The notes below the pieces were generated by a model. The model saw only the letters and a program-made list of their open reading frames with translations. It was not told the DNA's origin and did not search any database. The position numbers were made by a program, and so were the translations under genes. Below are positions 1 to 8,155 of a DNA stretch of 64,000 nucleotides, piece by piece. Source of the stretch: Amycolatopsis azurea DSM 43854 (GTDB taxonomy: Bacteria; Actinomycetota; Actinomycetes; Mycobacteriales; Pseudonocardiaceae); NCBI RefSeq assembly GCF_001995215.1, contig NZ_MUXN01000009.1, positions 37,628 to 101,627 of the forward strand. The letters are read 5' to 3'. How positions within the stretch are numbered: position 1 is the stretch's first letter; the number at the start of each line of letters is the position of its first letter.

Positions 1-846
1 TCCGACGATGGCCGACAGCAGGACGAGCGCGTCGTCCTCGCCGAAGACGTCGACGGGGAGACGGCTCGCTCCTTCGAGCCCCACCAGCATCTGACGGCCG
101 GTGATCAGGGTGAGGCAGCGGGGCCCGCCGACCAGCAGCGGGCGGACCTGGGCTTCGTCGGCCGCGTCGTCCAGCACGATCAGGGTGGCCCGGTCCTGGA
201 GGAGGGAGCGGCACAGACTCGCCCGGTCCTCCGGATCGGCGGGGATGCGGACGGCGTCGATGCCCAGCGAGCGCAGGATCAGGTGCAGCACGTCCGCCGG
301 ATTCGTCGCTTCGGCGGACATCCCGCGCAGCTTCAGGAAAAGCCTGCCGTCGGGGAAGTCGACGGCGAGATTGTGCGCCGCGCGGACGGCGAGCGTCGTC
401 TTGCCGGTACCGGGAGGTCCGCTCAGGATCGCGACCCGGCCCGACCGGCGGCGGCCGTCGCGCAGATCGGCGGCAAGGGCGCGCAACGCGTCGAGATCGC
501 GTTCGCGTCCGGTGAGGTCGTCGACGTCCGCAGGCAGGACGCCGATCAGCGGTGACCCGTAGATCCCGAGGGGCGCGGGCGCGGCGACCGGCCGGGCGCG
601 TCCCTGCCTCGCGGCCTTTTGCAGGGTGGTCAGCTCTTCGTCGGTCAGGGACAGCGACGCGGCGAGAGCTTCGATCGTCCGCCGCTGGGGACTCTTGGCG
701 ACCCCTCGCTCCATGTCGCTGATGGCCCGGACACTCACCCCGGACCCTTCGGCGAGTTCTTCCTGCGTGAGGTTCGCACGAACGCGGTGACCCTTCAGCA
801 GCGACTTGAACGTCGTGGTCGCCCGTCCCGAGGCGGCGTTCGTCAT
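1..846 (-). CDS. XRE-family HTH / NB-ARC ATPase regulator (C-terminus outside window)
   Basis: The reading frame opens at an ATG at 846 and runs off the left edge, so only the first 282 residues are visible. Residues about 14-75 form an XRE-type helix-turn-helix (RANLTQEELAEGSGVS, then ISDMERG). An NB-ARC STAND ATPase domain follows, with a Walker A GPPGTGKT at about 143-150 and a Walker B-like LIVLDDA near 230. Proteins of this family usually continue into TPR repeats and act as signal-responsive transcription regulators, often beside specialised-metabolism or conflict genes. It lies 46 bp downstream of the WYL regulator on the same strand. The family call is strong; the target is unknown. 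Confidence 0.85.
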   Translation of the reverse strand, partial: MTNAASGRATTTFKSLLKGHRVRANLTQEELAEGSGVSVRAISDMERGVAKSPQRRTIEALAASLSLTDEELTTLQKAARQGRARPVAAPAPLGIYGSPLIGVLPADVDDLTGRERDLDALRALAADLRDGRRRSGRVAILSGPPGTGKTTLAVRAAHNLAVDFPDGRLFLKLRGMSAEATNPADVLHLILRSLGIDAVRIPADPEDRASLCRSLLQDRATLIVLDDAADEAQVRPLLVGGPRCLTLITGRQMLVGLEGASRLPVDVFGEDDALVLLSAIVG

Positions 847-892
847 GGGGCGAATTATCCACGTTCGGCGGGATCGCCTCCGATGACAGCGA

Positions 893-1870
893 TCACTCCG
901 GCGAGGTCTCGTAGCGGGTGGTGATCGCGATGGCGCGCTCGTGCAGGGAAGCACGCAACCACTGCGGCGACAGGGCTTCCGCGTCGGTGGCGAGCTGCCA
1001 CAACGCCCATTCGGCGTGCCGGGCGTCCTGGAAGGTCACCTCCATCCGCAGCCACTCGTCCGCGTCGGTTTCCTCGGTGAGGACGGCCAGCGCGGTGCCC
1101 ACCAGCTCTTCCCGCCGCGCCGGGCGCACCCGTGCCAGCACGGCGACCTGGTCGCCGCCGGTCCGGAACCGGGTGCTGCGCTCCTGCCAGGCGCGGTCGA
1201 GGTCGACCCGGTCCGCCCGGTGCGCGGGTTCGGGGAGTTCCTCGGCGGCCCGCAGCCGGGAGAGCCGGTAGGTGCGGTCTTCGCCGGCCCTCGTGGCCAG
1301 CAGATAACCCTGATCGCGGACGGTGACCAGGCCGATCGGGTCCACCGTGCGCCATTGCGGTTTCCGGCCCGCGGCCGCGTAGTGGATGCGCAGCTTGTGC
1401 CCGGCGAACACCGCGCGCCGGACCTCGGCCACGATCGCGTCGGGCACCTCCTCGGCGGCCACCCGGCGCGCGAGGAGGTCGGTCTCCGGGTCGACGAGCA
1501 GGCGCCGGGCCGCGCCCGCCGCGGTGTCACGCTGGGTTTCGGGCAGGGCGTCGACCACCTTGAGCATGGCGGAGGCGAGCGCCGAACCGAGGCCGAACGC
1601 CTGCGCGCCGCGCCGCGACCCGGCGATCAGCAGGGCGAGCGCCTCGTCGTGGTTCAGCCCGGTCAGCTCGGTCTGAAAACCGGGTAGCAGAGCGAAACCG
1701 CCGTGCCTGCCGCGTTCGGCGTAGACCGGGACGCCCGCCGCGGACAGCGCCTCGATGTCGCGCAGCACGGTGCGGGTGGAGACCTCCAGCTCGCGCGCCA
1801 GCGTCGCCGCGGACAGCCGGCCGCGGTGGCGCAGCAGCAACACCAGGGAGACCAGCCGGTCGGCGCGCAT
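893..1870 (-). CDS. WYL-domain HTH transcriptional regulator (YafY type)
   Basis: The 325-residue protein has an N-terminal DeoR-like winged helix (about residues 1-60; ADRLVSLVLLL, then LARELEVSTRTVLRDIEAL) and a central WYL domain (about 135-215; LRIHYAAAGRKPQWRTVDPIGLV). The C-terminal WCX-like part carries EWLRMEVTFQ. This is the usual YafY/WYL layout and length. WYL proteins are ligand- or nucleic-acid-sensing regulators, mostly autorepressors of a divergent gene. The start ATG at 1870 faces an NTF2-like gene across 62 bp that contain a perfect 12-bp-arm inverted repeat. Control of the divergent gene is therefore likely, but is inferred from layout. Confidence 0.9.
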   Translation of the reverse strand: MRADRLVSLVLLLRHRGRLSAATLARELEVSTRTVLRDIEALSAAGVPVYAERGRHGGFALLPGFQTELTGLNHDEALALLIAGSRRGAQAFGLGSALASAMLKVVDALPETQRDTAAGAARRLLVDPETDLLARRVAAEEVPDAIVAEVRRAVFAGHKLRIHYAAAGRKPQWRTVDPIGLVTVRDQGYLLATRAGEDRTYRLSRLRAAEELPEPAHRADRVDLDRAWQERSTRFRTGGDQVAVLARVRPARREELVGTALAVLTEETDADEWLRMEVTFQDARHAEWALWQLATDAEALSPQWLRASLHERAIAITTRYETSPE

Positions 1871-1885
1871 GCGAAAACTCTAACG

Positions 1886-1914
1886 GAATACACGACACAG
1901 GATGTCGTGTATTC
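1886..1914. promoter_or_regulatory. Perfect inverted-repeat operator between the WYL regulator and the NTF2-like gene
   Basis: The arms GAATACACGACA (1886-1897) and TGTCGTGTATTC (1903-1914) are exact reverse complements around a 5-bp spacer, CAGGA. The site lies in the 62-bp divergent promoter region, 16 bp from the regulator start and 19 bp from the NTF2-like start. That position and symmetry fit a dimeric repressor site controlling both genes, most simply the WYL protein itself. Binding is inferred. Confidence 0.65.
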
Positions 1915-1932
1915 GCTGCGAAGCTGCTCCCC

Positions 1933-2286
1933 ATGACAAGCAGGACTGTGGCCACCGAGCCGAACGATCTGGGCAGGTTCTTCATCGAACGCGGCAACGC
2001 GGGTGAAGTCGAGGGGCTCGTGGCGTTGTACGAACCGGACGCCGTGCTGGCGTTCCCGCCGGGCAACCTCGCGACCGGGCACGCGGAGATCCGCAAGGTG
2101 TACGAGGAGTTCGTCGCGGCCGCGCCGGAACTCCTGCCGGGCAGGCAGCATCCGGCACTGGTGAGCGGGGATCTGGCGCTCACGGCGTCCACCCTGACCA
2201 CCGGCGAGATGACCGTCGAGGTCGCCCGTCGTCAGCCGGACGGGTCCTGGCTCTGGGCCCTGGACCAGCCGGTGTTCGTGCCGTAA
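1933..2286 (+). CDS. NTF2-like / SnoaL-like family protein
   Basis: This is a 117-residue single-domain protein of the cone-shaped NTF2-like fold (DUF4440/SnoaL-like). Recognisable features are an N-terminal helix ending in GNAGEVEGLVALYEPDAVL, the segment GHAEIRKVYEEF, and a C-terminal beta strand pair with a typical DGSWLWALDQ. The fold covers small-molecule isomerases, cyclases, hydrolases and ligand-binding proteins, so the substrate cannot be assigned. The gene is divergent from the WYL regulator and probably under its control through the palindrome at 1886-1914. The start at 1933 gives a normal family length. A bidirectional terminator follows at 2294-2331. Confidence 0.8.
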   Translation: MTSRTVATEPNDLGRFFIERGNAGEVEGLVALYEPDAVLAFPPGNLATGHAEIRKVYEEFVAAAPELLPGRQHPALVSGDLALTASTLTTGEMTVEVARRQPDGSWLWALDQPVFVP

Positions 2287-2293
2287 TCGGGCG

Positions 2294-2331
2294 GTTCGCC
2301 GGTGACGGGCGCGAACCCGTCACCGGCGAAC
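2294..2331. terminator. Bidirectional hairpin terminator
   Basis: Perfect 16-bp arms (2294-2309 and 2316-2331) enclose a 6-nt loop. The hairpin sits between the stop codons of the convergent NTF2-like gene (2286) and the HExxH secreted protein (2336). There is no clear T-tract, as is common for actinomycete terminators. Confidence 0.75.
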
Positions 2332-2335
2332 GGCG

Positions 2336-3265
2336 TCAGACCGTGCAGTTCCTCGACGTACCGGTGTTCACCTTGGCCCCGGTGAACTCCTCGATGATCG
2401 CGATGTTCTCCGGCGCGTAGTTCTTGGCGACTATCTTGGCCACGTCCGCGCTGCCGAGTTTGGCCGCGTAGGGCTCGGATTGATCCAGCCAGTACGCGGC
2501 GCGGAGAAACTCCACGAGCACGAATTCACGCAATTCCGGCTGGCCCTTGATCTTGGCCCAGTAATCGGGATACTTCGCCTTGGCGACCCGCAGATAGAGC
2601 TGGAGATAGCGGATGTTCGTGGCGACGATGTCCCTGGCGTTGCTCGCGCCGACTCCTTGGATGAACTCGGCGACGACGGACGCCGCGGGCAATCCCATGA
2701 GTCCCGCGTTGAGTTCCGCGATGACTCCTTGGATTTTGTACGACCCCTGCTGCTGGTCCCGCAGATAGATGTCGTCCATCGACTTGGTGAGATTGTCCGT
2801 GATCAGCGGCAGAATCTCGCGGCGGGCGAATCCGCCGTGGATCGGGACCTTCATCGCCTTGCGGGAGGCGTTGATCCACGCCGAGACGTACACGTCCCAC
2901 GAGGTTCTCGAAGGATCCAGGTCCCACATGTGGGTTTCCTCGTGGATCGCCACCATCAGGGACTCGGCGAGCCCGTTGAAACTGGTCTTGGTGACGAACT
3001 GGCTGAAGTACTTGTCCTTGGCCTGGGCGATCGCGAGGCCCTCGCCGCTGGGCCATCGCCGTTTGTACACACCTTGGATCGTCTGCAACCACTTCGAAGA
3101 CGTGAAAGCGGCCTTTATGTCACTTACATCGGCTTTCGGCTGCGAAGGCTCTTCATAACATATGGGAGCCAGTACTTTCGTCGTGTCCTGGGCGGACGCG
3201 GGGGCGGTCAATTGAGTGAGGGACAGAGCGAGGCATGCGGTCAGTACGGTAATACGATTGCGCAT
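2336..3265 (-). CDS. Secreted protein with an HExxH metallopeptidase-like motif
   Basis: The 309-residue protein has a clear Sec signal peptide (residues 1-25; basic start, hydrophobic core, cleavage after APASA). The mature part contains HEETHMWD with an HExxH core at 108-112, the zinc-binding motif of many metallopeptidases. A candidate third ligand is Glu184 in VIAELNAG. Mature-protein cysteines near 36 and close to the C-terminus (NCTV) could form a disulfide. I do not recognise the family by name. A secreted, conserved hypothetical with possible zinc hydrolase activity is the fair call. Convergent with the NTF2-like gene and upstream of the permease on the same strand with a 103-bp gap. 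Confidence 0.75.
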   Translation of the reverse strand: MRNRITVLTACLALSLTQLTAPASAQDTTKVLAPICYEEPSQPKADVSDIKAAFTSSKWLQTIQGVYKRRWPSGEGLAIAQAKDKYFSQFVTKTSFNGLAESLMVAIHEETHMWDLDPSRTSWDVYVSAWINASRKAMKVPIHGGFARREILPLITDNLTKSMDDIYLRDQQQGSYKIQGVIAELNAGLMGLPAASVVAEFIQGVGASNARDIVATNIRYLQLYLRVAKAKYPDYWAKIKGQPELREFVLVEFLRAAYWLDQSEPYAAKLGSADVAKIVAKNYAPENIAIIEEFTGAKVNTGTSRNCTV

Positions 3266-3368
3266 AGGGACCTCGGTTCACGGTAGGGGTTTTCCGTGGG
3301 TCGGAACGCAGTGTCCCCTGATCGTCACCGTTTCCTCAATGATCCAGCCCGTACTGCGGCTGGACAGG

Positions 3369-4811
3369 CTAGGAATTATGGCGGCGAACGGCCGAATCGT
3401 CAGTGGTGTTCCCGCCGTTTCCGGCCAGCCGGGATCGGCGCATGCCGTAGCCGAAGTAAATGAGCAGGCCGAGCGCCATCCAGCCGCCGAAGACGATCCA
3501 AGTGGCGCCGTCGAGACTGAGCATCATGTAGCCGCAGCACAGCACCCCGAGGATCGGCGTGACAGGGGAGAACGGCACGCGGAACGAGCGCGGCGCTTCC
3601 GGCTGACGACGTCGCAGCAGCAGGACGGCGATGTTCACCAGCCCGAAGGCGAACAGAGTGCCGATGCTCGTGGCGTCGGCCAGTTTCCCGAGCGGGATGA
3701 ACGCGGCCAGCGTCGCGACGAAACCGGAGACCACCAGGGTGTTGATCCGCGGGGTGCCGGTCTTGGCGTCCACTTTGGACAGCGCCGCCGGGACCATGCC
3801 GTCACGGGACATCGAGAACAGGATGCGCGTCTGCCCGTAGAGGACGGTCAGCACCACGCTCGAGATCGCCACGATCGCGCCGACGGCGAGCAGCGCCGCC
3901 CACAGCGGGTTGTCGGACACGGCGCCGAGCACGTGCGAGAGCGCGGCTTCCTGGCCGTCGAACTCCTGCCACGGCAGCGCGCCGACGGCGGCGACGGCGA
4001 CCAGGCAGTACAGCACGGTGACGATGGCGAGCGAGAGCAGGATCGCCCGCGGCAGGTCCCGCTGCGGGTTCTTCGCCTCCTCGCCCGCGGTGGAGGCCGC
4101 GTCGAACCCGATGTAGGAGAAGAACAGTTTCGCGCCGCCGGCACTCAGCCCGGCCAGGCCGAGCGGCAGGAACGGGGTGAAGTTCGCCGCGCGGACGGCG
4201 GTGAACGCGATCGCGCAGAACAGCACCAGTGTGCCGATCTTGATCACGACCATGATCGCGTTGGCCCGCGCGCTCTCCTTCGCGCCGGAGAGCAGCAGGA
4301 CCATGGCGAGCAGGACCACGACGATGGCCGGGACGTTGACGATCCCGCCCGAACCCGGCGGCTGGCTCAACGCGTCGGGGATGGCGAAACCGAACGTCAG
4401 CCGCAGCAGCTCGTTGAGATACTGCCCCCAGCCGACGGCGACCGACGCCACCGAGACGCCGTATTCGAGCACCAGGCACCAGCCGCAGACCCAGGCGACC
4501 AGCTCGCCGAGGGTGGCGTACGCGTAGGAGTAGGACGAACCGGACACCGGGATCATCCCGGCGAGTTCGGCGTACGAAAGCGCCGAGAACAGCGCGGTGA
4601 CGCCGGCGAGCACGAACGACAGCACGACCGCGGGGCCCGCCACGGGGACCGCTTCGCCGAGCACGACGAAGATCCCGCTGCCCAGCGTCGCGCCGATGCT
4701 GAGCATGGTCAGCTGGCTGAGACCGAGGGAGCGCTTCAGCGTGCCGTGATCGCTCTCGGCGATCAGGTCGGCGACCGGTTTCCGCCGCACCGCCGCGGCT
4801 CGCAGATTCAT
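3369..4811 (-). CDS. APC-superfamily amino acid permease (cationic amino acid transporter type)
   Basis: The 480-residue protein has about 12 hydrophobic segments. The start of the APC fold is visible at about residues 35-60 (LSIGATLGSGIFVVLGEAV), the characteristic unwound helix 1 with the GSGIF motif. The sequence SYIGFDAASTAGEEAKNPQRDLP near 240 is the second signature of CAT/YfnA-like permeases. It should import an amino acid across the cytoplasmic membrane by proton-coupled transport; the substrate cannot be told from sequence. The N-terminal cytoplasmic tail with KPVADL and the short charged C-terminus are normal. It stands alone, preceded by a palindrome-rich region. Confidence 0.92.
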   Translation of the reverse strand: MNLRAAAVRRKPVADLIAESDHGTLKRSLGLSQLTMLSIGATLGSGIFVVLGEAVPVAGPAVVLSFVLAGVTALFSALSYAELAGMIPVSGSSYSYAYATLGELVAWVCGWCLVLEYGVSVASVAVGWGQYLNELLRLTFGFAIPDALSQPPGSGGIVNVPAIVVVLLAMVLLLSGAKESARANAIMVVIKIGTLVLFCAIAFTAVRAANFTPFLPLGLAGLSAGGAKLFFSYIGFDAASTAGEEAKNPQRDLPRAILLSLAIVTVLYCLVAVAAVGALPWQEFDGQEAALSHVLGAVSDNPLWAALLAVGAIVAISSVVLTVLYGQTRILFSMSRDGMVPAALSKVDAKTGTPRINTLVVSGFVATLAAFIPLGKLADATSIGTLFAFGLVNIAVLLLRRRQPEAPRSFRVPFSPVTPILGVLCCGYMMLSLDGATWIVFGGWMALGLLIYFGYGMRRSRLAGNGGNTTDDSAVRRHNS

Positions 4812-4859
4812 GCCGACGACCGTATCTGCCGCCCCGCGTGCCCTCCGCAGGGTGGCCTG

Positions 4860-4924
4860 GAGGGTGTCGCGAAAGCCACTTTCAGGACATCAGATGTCCT
4901 GAAAGTGGCTTTCGCGACACCCTC
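4860..4924. repeat. Long perfect palindrome (dispersed intergenic hairpin)
   Basis: Two 32-bp arms (4860-4891 and 4893-4924) are exact reverse complements around a single base. The arms contain TGTCGCGAAAGCCACTTTCA. Part of one arm recurs at 5612-5628 (GTGGCTTTCGCGACACC), so it belongs to a repeat family rather than being a one-off operator. It lies 49 bp upstream of the permease start, where a terminator would make no sense for that gene. Confidence 0.85.
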
Positions 4925-4981
4925 GACCCGCGGCCGGGCCGAGGGGCGGCGAGGGATGAGCGGGTCCCGAGCGCCTCGCCC

Positions 4982-5016
4982 GGGACGCTCACCGTCTCGA
5001 ACGTGGCGCTCGGGAC
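4982..5016. repeat. Dispersed hairpin element, copy 1
   Basis: The motif begins GGGACGCTCACCGTCTCGAA and ends CGTGGCGCTCGGGAC. A near-identical copy lies at 21204-21238, where it forms a 10-bp-arm hairpin. Here the arms have lost some pairing. It is intergenic repeat DNA of unknown role. Confidence 0.6.
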
Positions 5017-5183
5017 TTATTGAGCAGAAAGGCAAAGGTGTCTTGGCTGAGCCTATGCGGTGAAGTACTTCTCGAGGTGGTCTGAGTCGGCCTACGGGGG
5101 CCACTTGGCGTTCGAATGTCCATAAAGGACGCCTATCGAAGGCCAGATGTCCGTTTGATGTCTATATGCCTGAATTCGCACGC

Positions 5184-5233
5184 GGGTCGTGAGTGGTAAA
5201 GAGCGTTAGAACGCTCTTTACCACTCACGACCC
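5184..5233. repeat. Perfect palindrome with 24-bp arms
   Basis: Arms at 5184-5207 and 5210-5233 pair exactly around a 2-nt loop; the arm begins GGGTCGTGAGTGGTAAAGAG. No gene ends or starts here, so it is best seen as another dispersed palindromic repeat. A degraded relative follows near 5404-5433. Confidence 0.8.
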
Positions 5234-5248
5234 TCTCGTACGACTACG

Positions 5249-5490
5249 CAAAGCGCCCAAATCAGGCACTTCGATCCCGGCTAGTGTCCTCTATAGACGG
5301 TCGTGTCCCGGGTTCGGTGCTGGCGACTCATCCAGCTTGATCGATCAGAGCGACGGTCACCGAAGGGCGCATTCCAGGATCAACTTAAGCTACGTGGCAT
5401 GGGGTTCTAACCCTCTTTGTCGCTCACAACCCCAGTGCAAAGCGCCTAAAACGGACACTTCGCCCGGCGGGATGTCCCTTGTGGACGGCT
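5249..5490. repeat. Diverged direct repeats in a non-coding, palindrome-rich stretch
   Basis: Two copies of about 53 bp (from 5249 and from 5438) both start CAAAGCGCC and both contain a CACTTCG core and a GTCC...GACGG hairpin remnant. Together with the palindromes at 4860, 4982 and 5184, and a short direct repeat at 5585 and 5661 (ACACxTTTGCCxTACCCCTCAA), they fill about 860 bp between the permease and the DUF2238 remnant. I see no convincing gene in 4812-5678. Confidence 0.55.
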
Positions 5491-5678
5491 GGCTGGGGTT
5501 CCCGTGAGCCGGTTCGGGCCGCGCCGCGAAGGCCCTGTTGAGAAGCCGATGGCGAGGGCTTGCTCGGCCGCGGACTCGATCGCGACACCTTTGCCTTACC
5601 CCTCAATAACGTGGCTTTCGCGACACCCGAACCCGACGGACACGTGAGCAATCGAGCACGACACGTTTGCCATACCCC

Positions 5679-6311
5679 TCAAGAGATCCCTGCGCGAACA
5701 GGTCCGACCAGCTGCCGGTCGTGTACCCGGCGCCAGAGCGCCAAGGAGACCACCGCGCCGCACAGGCAGAGGAACATGTCCCACTGGGTGTCCCAGACAT
5801 CTCCTTGGGTGGCCAGGAAATTGTCCGCGCCCGACCCGGCGAGGAGCGCGCTGAACCACTCCACGAACTCGAAACAGGCCGAGATCGCCAGGCAGACGCA
5901 GACGGTCAGGAAAGCGACCCACCCGCCAGGTCGCAGCGGTGTCCGGCGCAGTAGCACCTCGCGGACGGCGATCGCGGGGACGAAGCTCTGGACGAAATGG
6001 GCGAACCGGTCGTAGTTGTTCCGCTGGGTGCCCAGCCACTCCTACACCCATTCCCCGACGGGGGTCTCGGTGTAGGTGTACTGCCCGCCGTAGCACAACA
6101 CGATCGCGTGAAACACCAGCAGCCAGCAGAGCAGCCGGGTCAAGGGGAAGCGTCCGCGCAGCGCCACCACCAGCGGTAACCCGATCATGACCCAGACGAC
6201 TTCCAGTAGCCACGTGCCTGGCGACTTCGCCTGGATCCCGGTCACCACGAGTGCCGTGAGCACCACGACGGCCAGCAGGACCCCTTCGACCCGGCCGACT
6301 CCGCGAACCAC
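5679..6311 (-). pseudogene. DUF2238 (YjdF-like) membrane protein interrupted by one in-frame amber codon
   Basis: Read in a single frame from a GTG at 6311, the sequence encodes a multi-pass membrane protein of the DUF2238/YjdF type. N-terminal helices are at about residues 6-45, then come YTYTETPVGEW, NNYDRFAHFVQSF, a helix near FEFVEW, and the hallmark QGDVWDTQWDMFLCLCGA close to the end. The only interruption is a TAG at 6044-6042, directly after PVGEWV and before EWLGTQRNNYDRF. A CAG-to-TAG change would explain it, since glutamine is plausible there. Without it the protein would be 210 residues, a normal family length. The start is 6 bp past the PEP mutase-like stop, so the two were probably one operon. 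A sequencing error or stop read-through is the alternative. Confidence 0.75.
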
Positions 6312-6316
6312 AGGGA

Positions 6317-7096
6317 TCAGTTCAGCTTGCGCATGTCGGCGGGCAGGCCGCCGCCTGCGTAGACGTCCTCGGCGAGCTTCGCCAGCGCGGTGAGCGCGAC
6401 GTTCTGGCTGAACGGCCCGTAGGACACCCGGGACACGCCGAGTTCCTGCGCGGTCGCCAGCGGGATCGAGCCCGGGACGCCGATCAGGTTCACCTTGCGC
6501 TCGCCCAGCGCCTCGACCAGCCTGCCGACCTGGGTCTCGTCGAGCTTGCCGGGCACGAAGAAGTTCGACGCGCCGGCGTCCAGGTACGCGCGGCCGCGGG
6601 TGATGGCCTCGGCCAGCACCTCCTCGGGGTCGCGGTCGCCCGCCCGGAGGAACGCGTCGGTGCGGGCGTTGAGCACGAAGTCGATCCCGGCGGACTGGGC
6701 GGCGGCGACCGCGGCCTCGACGGCCTTGACGGACTCGTCCAGCGGCTTCATCTGGTCTTCGAGGTTGCAACCGACCGCGCCGACCTCGATCGCGCGGGCG
6801 ACCGTGCCGCCCGGGTCGCCGTAGCCCGCTTCCAGGTCCGCGGTGACCGGCAGGTCGCCCGCCGTCCGGACGATCAGCGCGACCTCGGAGATCATCAGGT
6901 CGCGGGGGATCTTCTCGCCGTCGGGGTAGCCGCGGGAGGCGGCGATGCCGTGACTCGGGGTGGCGAGCGCCTGCGTACCGGGGGTCTCGGCGACGACCTT
7001 CGCGGTGATCGCGTCCCAGACGTTGACGACGAGCAGCAGTTCGGGGGCGGCGTGCAGCTCTTGCAGCCGGGTGGCCTTCTCGGCGGTGGAAACCAT
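6317..7096 (-). CDS. Isocitrate lyase / PEP phosphonomutase family enzyme
   Basis: The 259-residue protein has the phosphoenolpyruvate mutase/isocitrate lyase TIM-barrel signatures. These are VVNVWDAITAKVV near 24-36, TPSHGIAASRGYPDG near 47-61, the metal-site strand PVTADLEAGYGD near 83-94, NLEDQ near 110, and NARTDAF near 141. The KKCGH catalytic loop of true isocitrate lyase is absent, so this is one of the PEP mutase-like C-C or P-C bond lyases (methylisocitrate lyase, oxaloacetate hydrolase and similar). The exact substrate is uncertain. It lies upstream of the broken DUF2238 gene with a 5-bp gap. Confidence 0.88.
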   Translation of the reverse strand: MVSTAEKATRLQELHAAPELLLVVNVWDAITAKVVAETPGTQALATPSHGIAASRGYPDGEKIPRDLMISEVALIVRTAGDLPVTADLEAGYGDPGGTVARAIEVGAVGCNLEDQMKPLDESVKAVEAAVAAAQSAGIDFVLNARTDAFLRAGDRDPEEVLAEAITRGRAYLDAGASNFFVPGKLDETQVGRLVEALGERKVNLIGVPGSIPLATAQELGVSRVSYGPFSQNVALTALAKLAEDVYAGGGLPADMRKLN

Positions 7097-7132
7097 GTCT
7101 TCAATCTAGAGGCCGCCGCAAGGCGAGGGGCC

Positions 7133-8155
7133 TCAAGACGCGGCGGTGAGGGCGCCGAGTCCACTCGCCTGGGTCCGCCAGTCCGTCTGGTTCGGTGTCC
7201 CGCCCGCCCAGCGCTGTCCGATCCGGTTCAGCGGATCGCGGTCCGACGTCCACAGGGAGTCGGCCTGTCGCTTCACGTAGTCACGGTAAGCCGGGGAGTT
7301 CGTCGCGACGGCCAGATCGGCGAGGAAGCGCATGAAGATGCCCTTGAACTGTTTTTGGTTGTCGTCACAGGAGTTCTGGCCGACGTCGCAGGATTCGGTG
7401 AGGACGCCGTCCCTGGTCAGCGCCGTGCCGTTGACCGCCGTGTCGCCCAGGCGCCGGGCCGCGTCGAGCCAGCGGGTCTCGCCGGTGGCCCGCCAGATCT
7501 CGACCAGGCCGCCGATGCCCAGGCCCTGGTTGTAGGTCCAGACCGTCTGGCCGTTGTTGCGGCAGTCCCGGGTGAGGCCGTCGTTGACCAGCCCGGACGC
7601 GTTGATCATCCCGCTGGCCAGGTACCAGTCCGCGGCGGTCCGGGATCGTTGCAGCCACACGGAATCTCCCGGCGTCCGGCGATGGACGGAAGCCGCGAGC
7701 CGCAGGTACAGACCACTGGTGACGGCGTTCTTGTAGGTCCGCTCCCGGTCCCACCAGACACCGCCGCCGCAGGTCCCCGGATCCCAGTACTGGTGCACGT
7801 ACGCGGCGATCGTCGTCGCCATGGACAGGTACCGGGGATCGCCGGTGTGGTCGTAGGCGGCCACCCACGCCAGGCCCCACCAGGCGCTGTCGTCGATGGC
7901 CCGGCTGGCGAAATTCCCTTCGATGGCGTCGGAACTGCGCTCCCCGGCGGGGAAGACGCCGCGGTTCTGCTCGAAGGTCCGCGCGATGATCCAGTCGTAG
8001 CGGCGATCCCCGGTGGTCTTCGCGTGGTCGATGACCGCCGTCAGCGTCGCCGCCGAGTTCCACCAGCTGCTCGGCCACCAGCCCGGATACGGATCGTAGG
8101 AATACAGGAGCGCGTCGGCCGCCGCCTGCGCGCGGGCCGGTGCCGGACGGGCCAC
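7133..8155 (-). CDS. GH76 alpha-1,6-mannanase-like catalytic domain (frame-separated from its secretion head)
   Basis: The 340-residue reading frame is a glycoside hydrolase family 76 (alpha/alpha)6 barrel. Visible features are SYDPYPGWWPSSWWNSAATL near 19-38, the family's catalytic Asp pair in SRAIDDSAWWGL near 84-95, TCGGGVWWDRE near 131-141 and WTYNQGLGIGGLVE near 204-217. Family members hydrolyse alpha-1,6-mannan outside the cell. This frame has no signal peptide. It begins at a GTG where a secreted two-repeat protein in another frame stops making sense, so the two were probably one secreted enzyme split by a frameshift close to 8155-8180. A coupled restart is possible but would leave the enzyme in the cytoplasm. 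Confidence 0.8.
   Translation of the reverse strand: MARPAPARAQAAADALLYSYDPYPGWWPSSWWNSAATLTAVIDHAKTTGDRRYDWIIARTFEQNRGVFPAGERSSDAIEGNFASRAIDDSAWWGLAWVAAYDHTGDPRYLSMATTIAAYVHQYWDPGTCGGGVWWDRERTYKNAVTSGLYLRLAASVHRRTPGDSVWLQRSRTAADWYLASGMINASGLVNDGLTRDCRNNGQTVWTYNQGLGIGGLVEIWRATGETRWLDAARRLGDTAVNGTALTRDGVLTESCDVGQNSCDDNQKQFKGIFMRFLADLAVATNSPAYRDYVKRQADSLWTSDRDPLNRIGQRWAGGTPNQTDWRTQASGLGALTAAS

Noticed and set aside
101..846. Plus-strand open frames over the NB-ARC gene
   Set aside because: Arginine- and serine-rich translations without domains; the minus frame holds a full XRE/NB-ARC sequence.
3216..5063. Plus-strand frame of 615 codons over the permease
   Set aside because: Antisense shadow with Arg/Asp/Gln-rich sequence; the permease on the minus strand is unmistakable.
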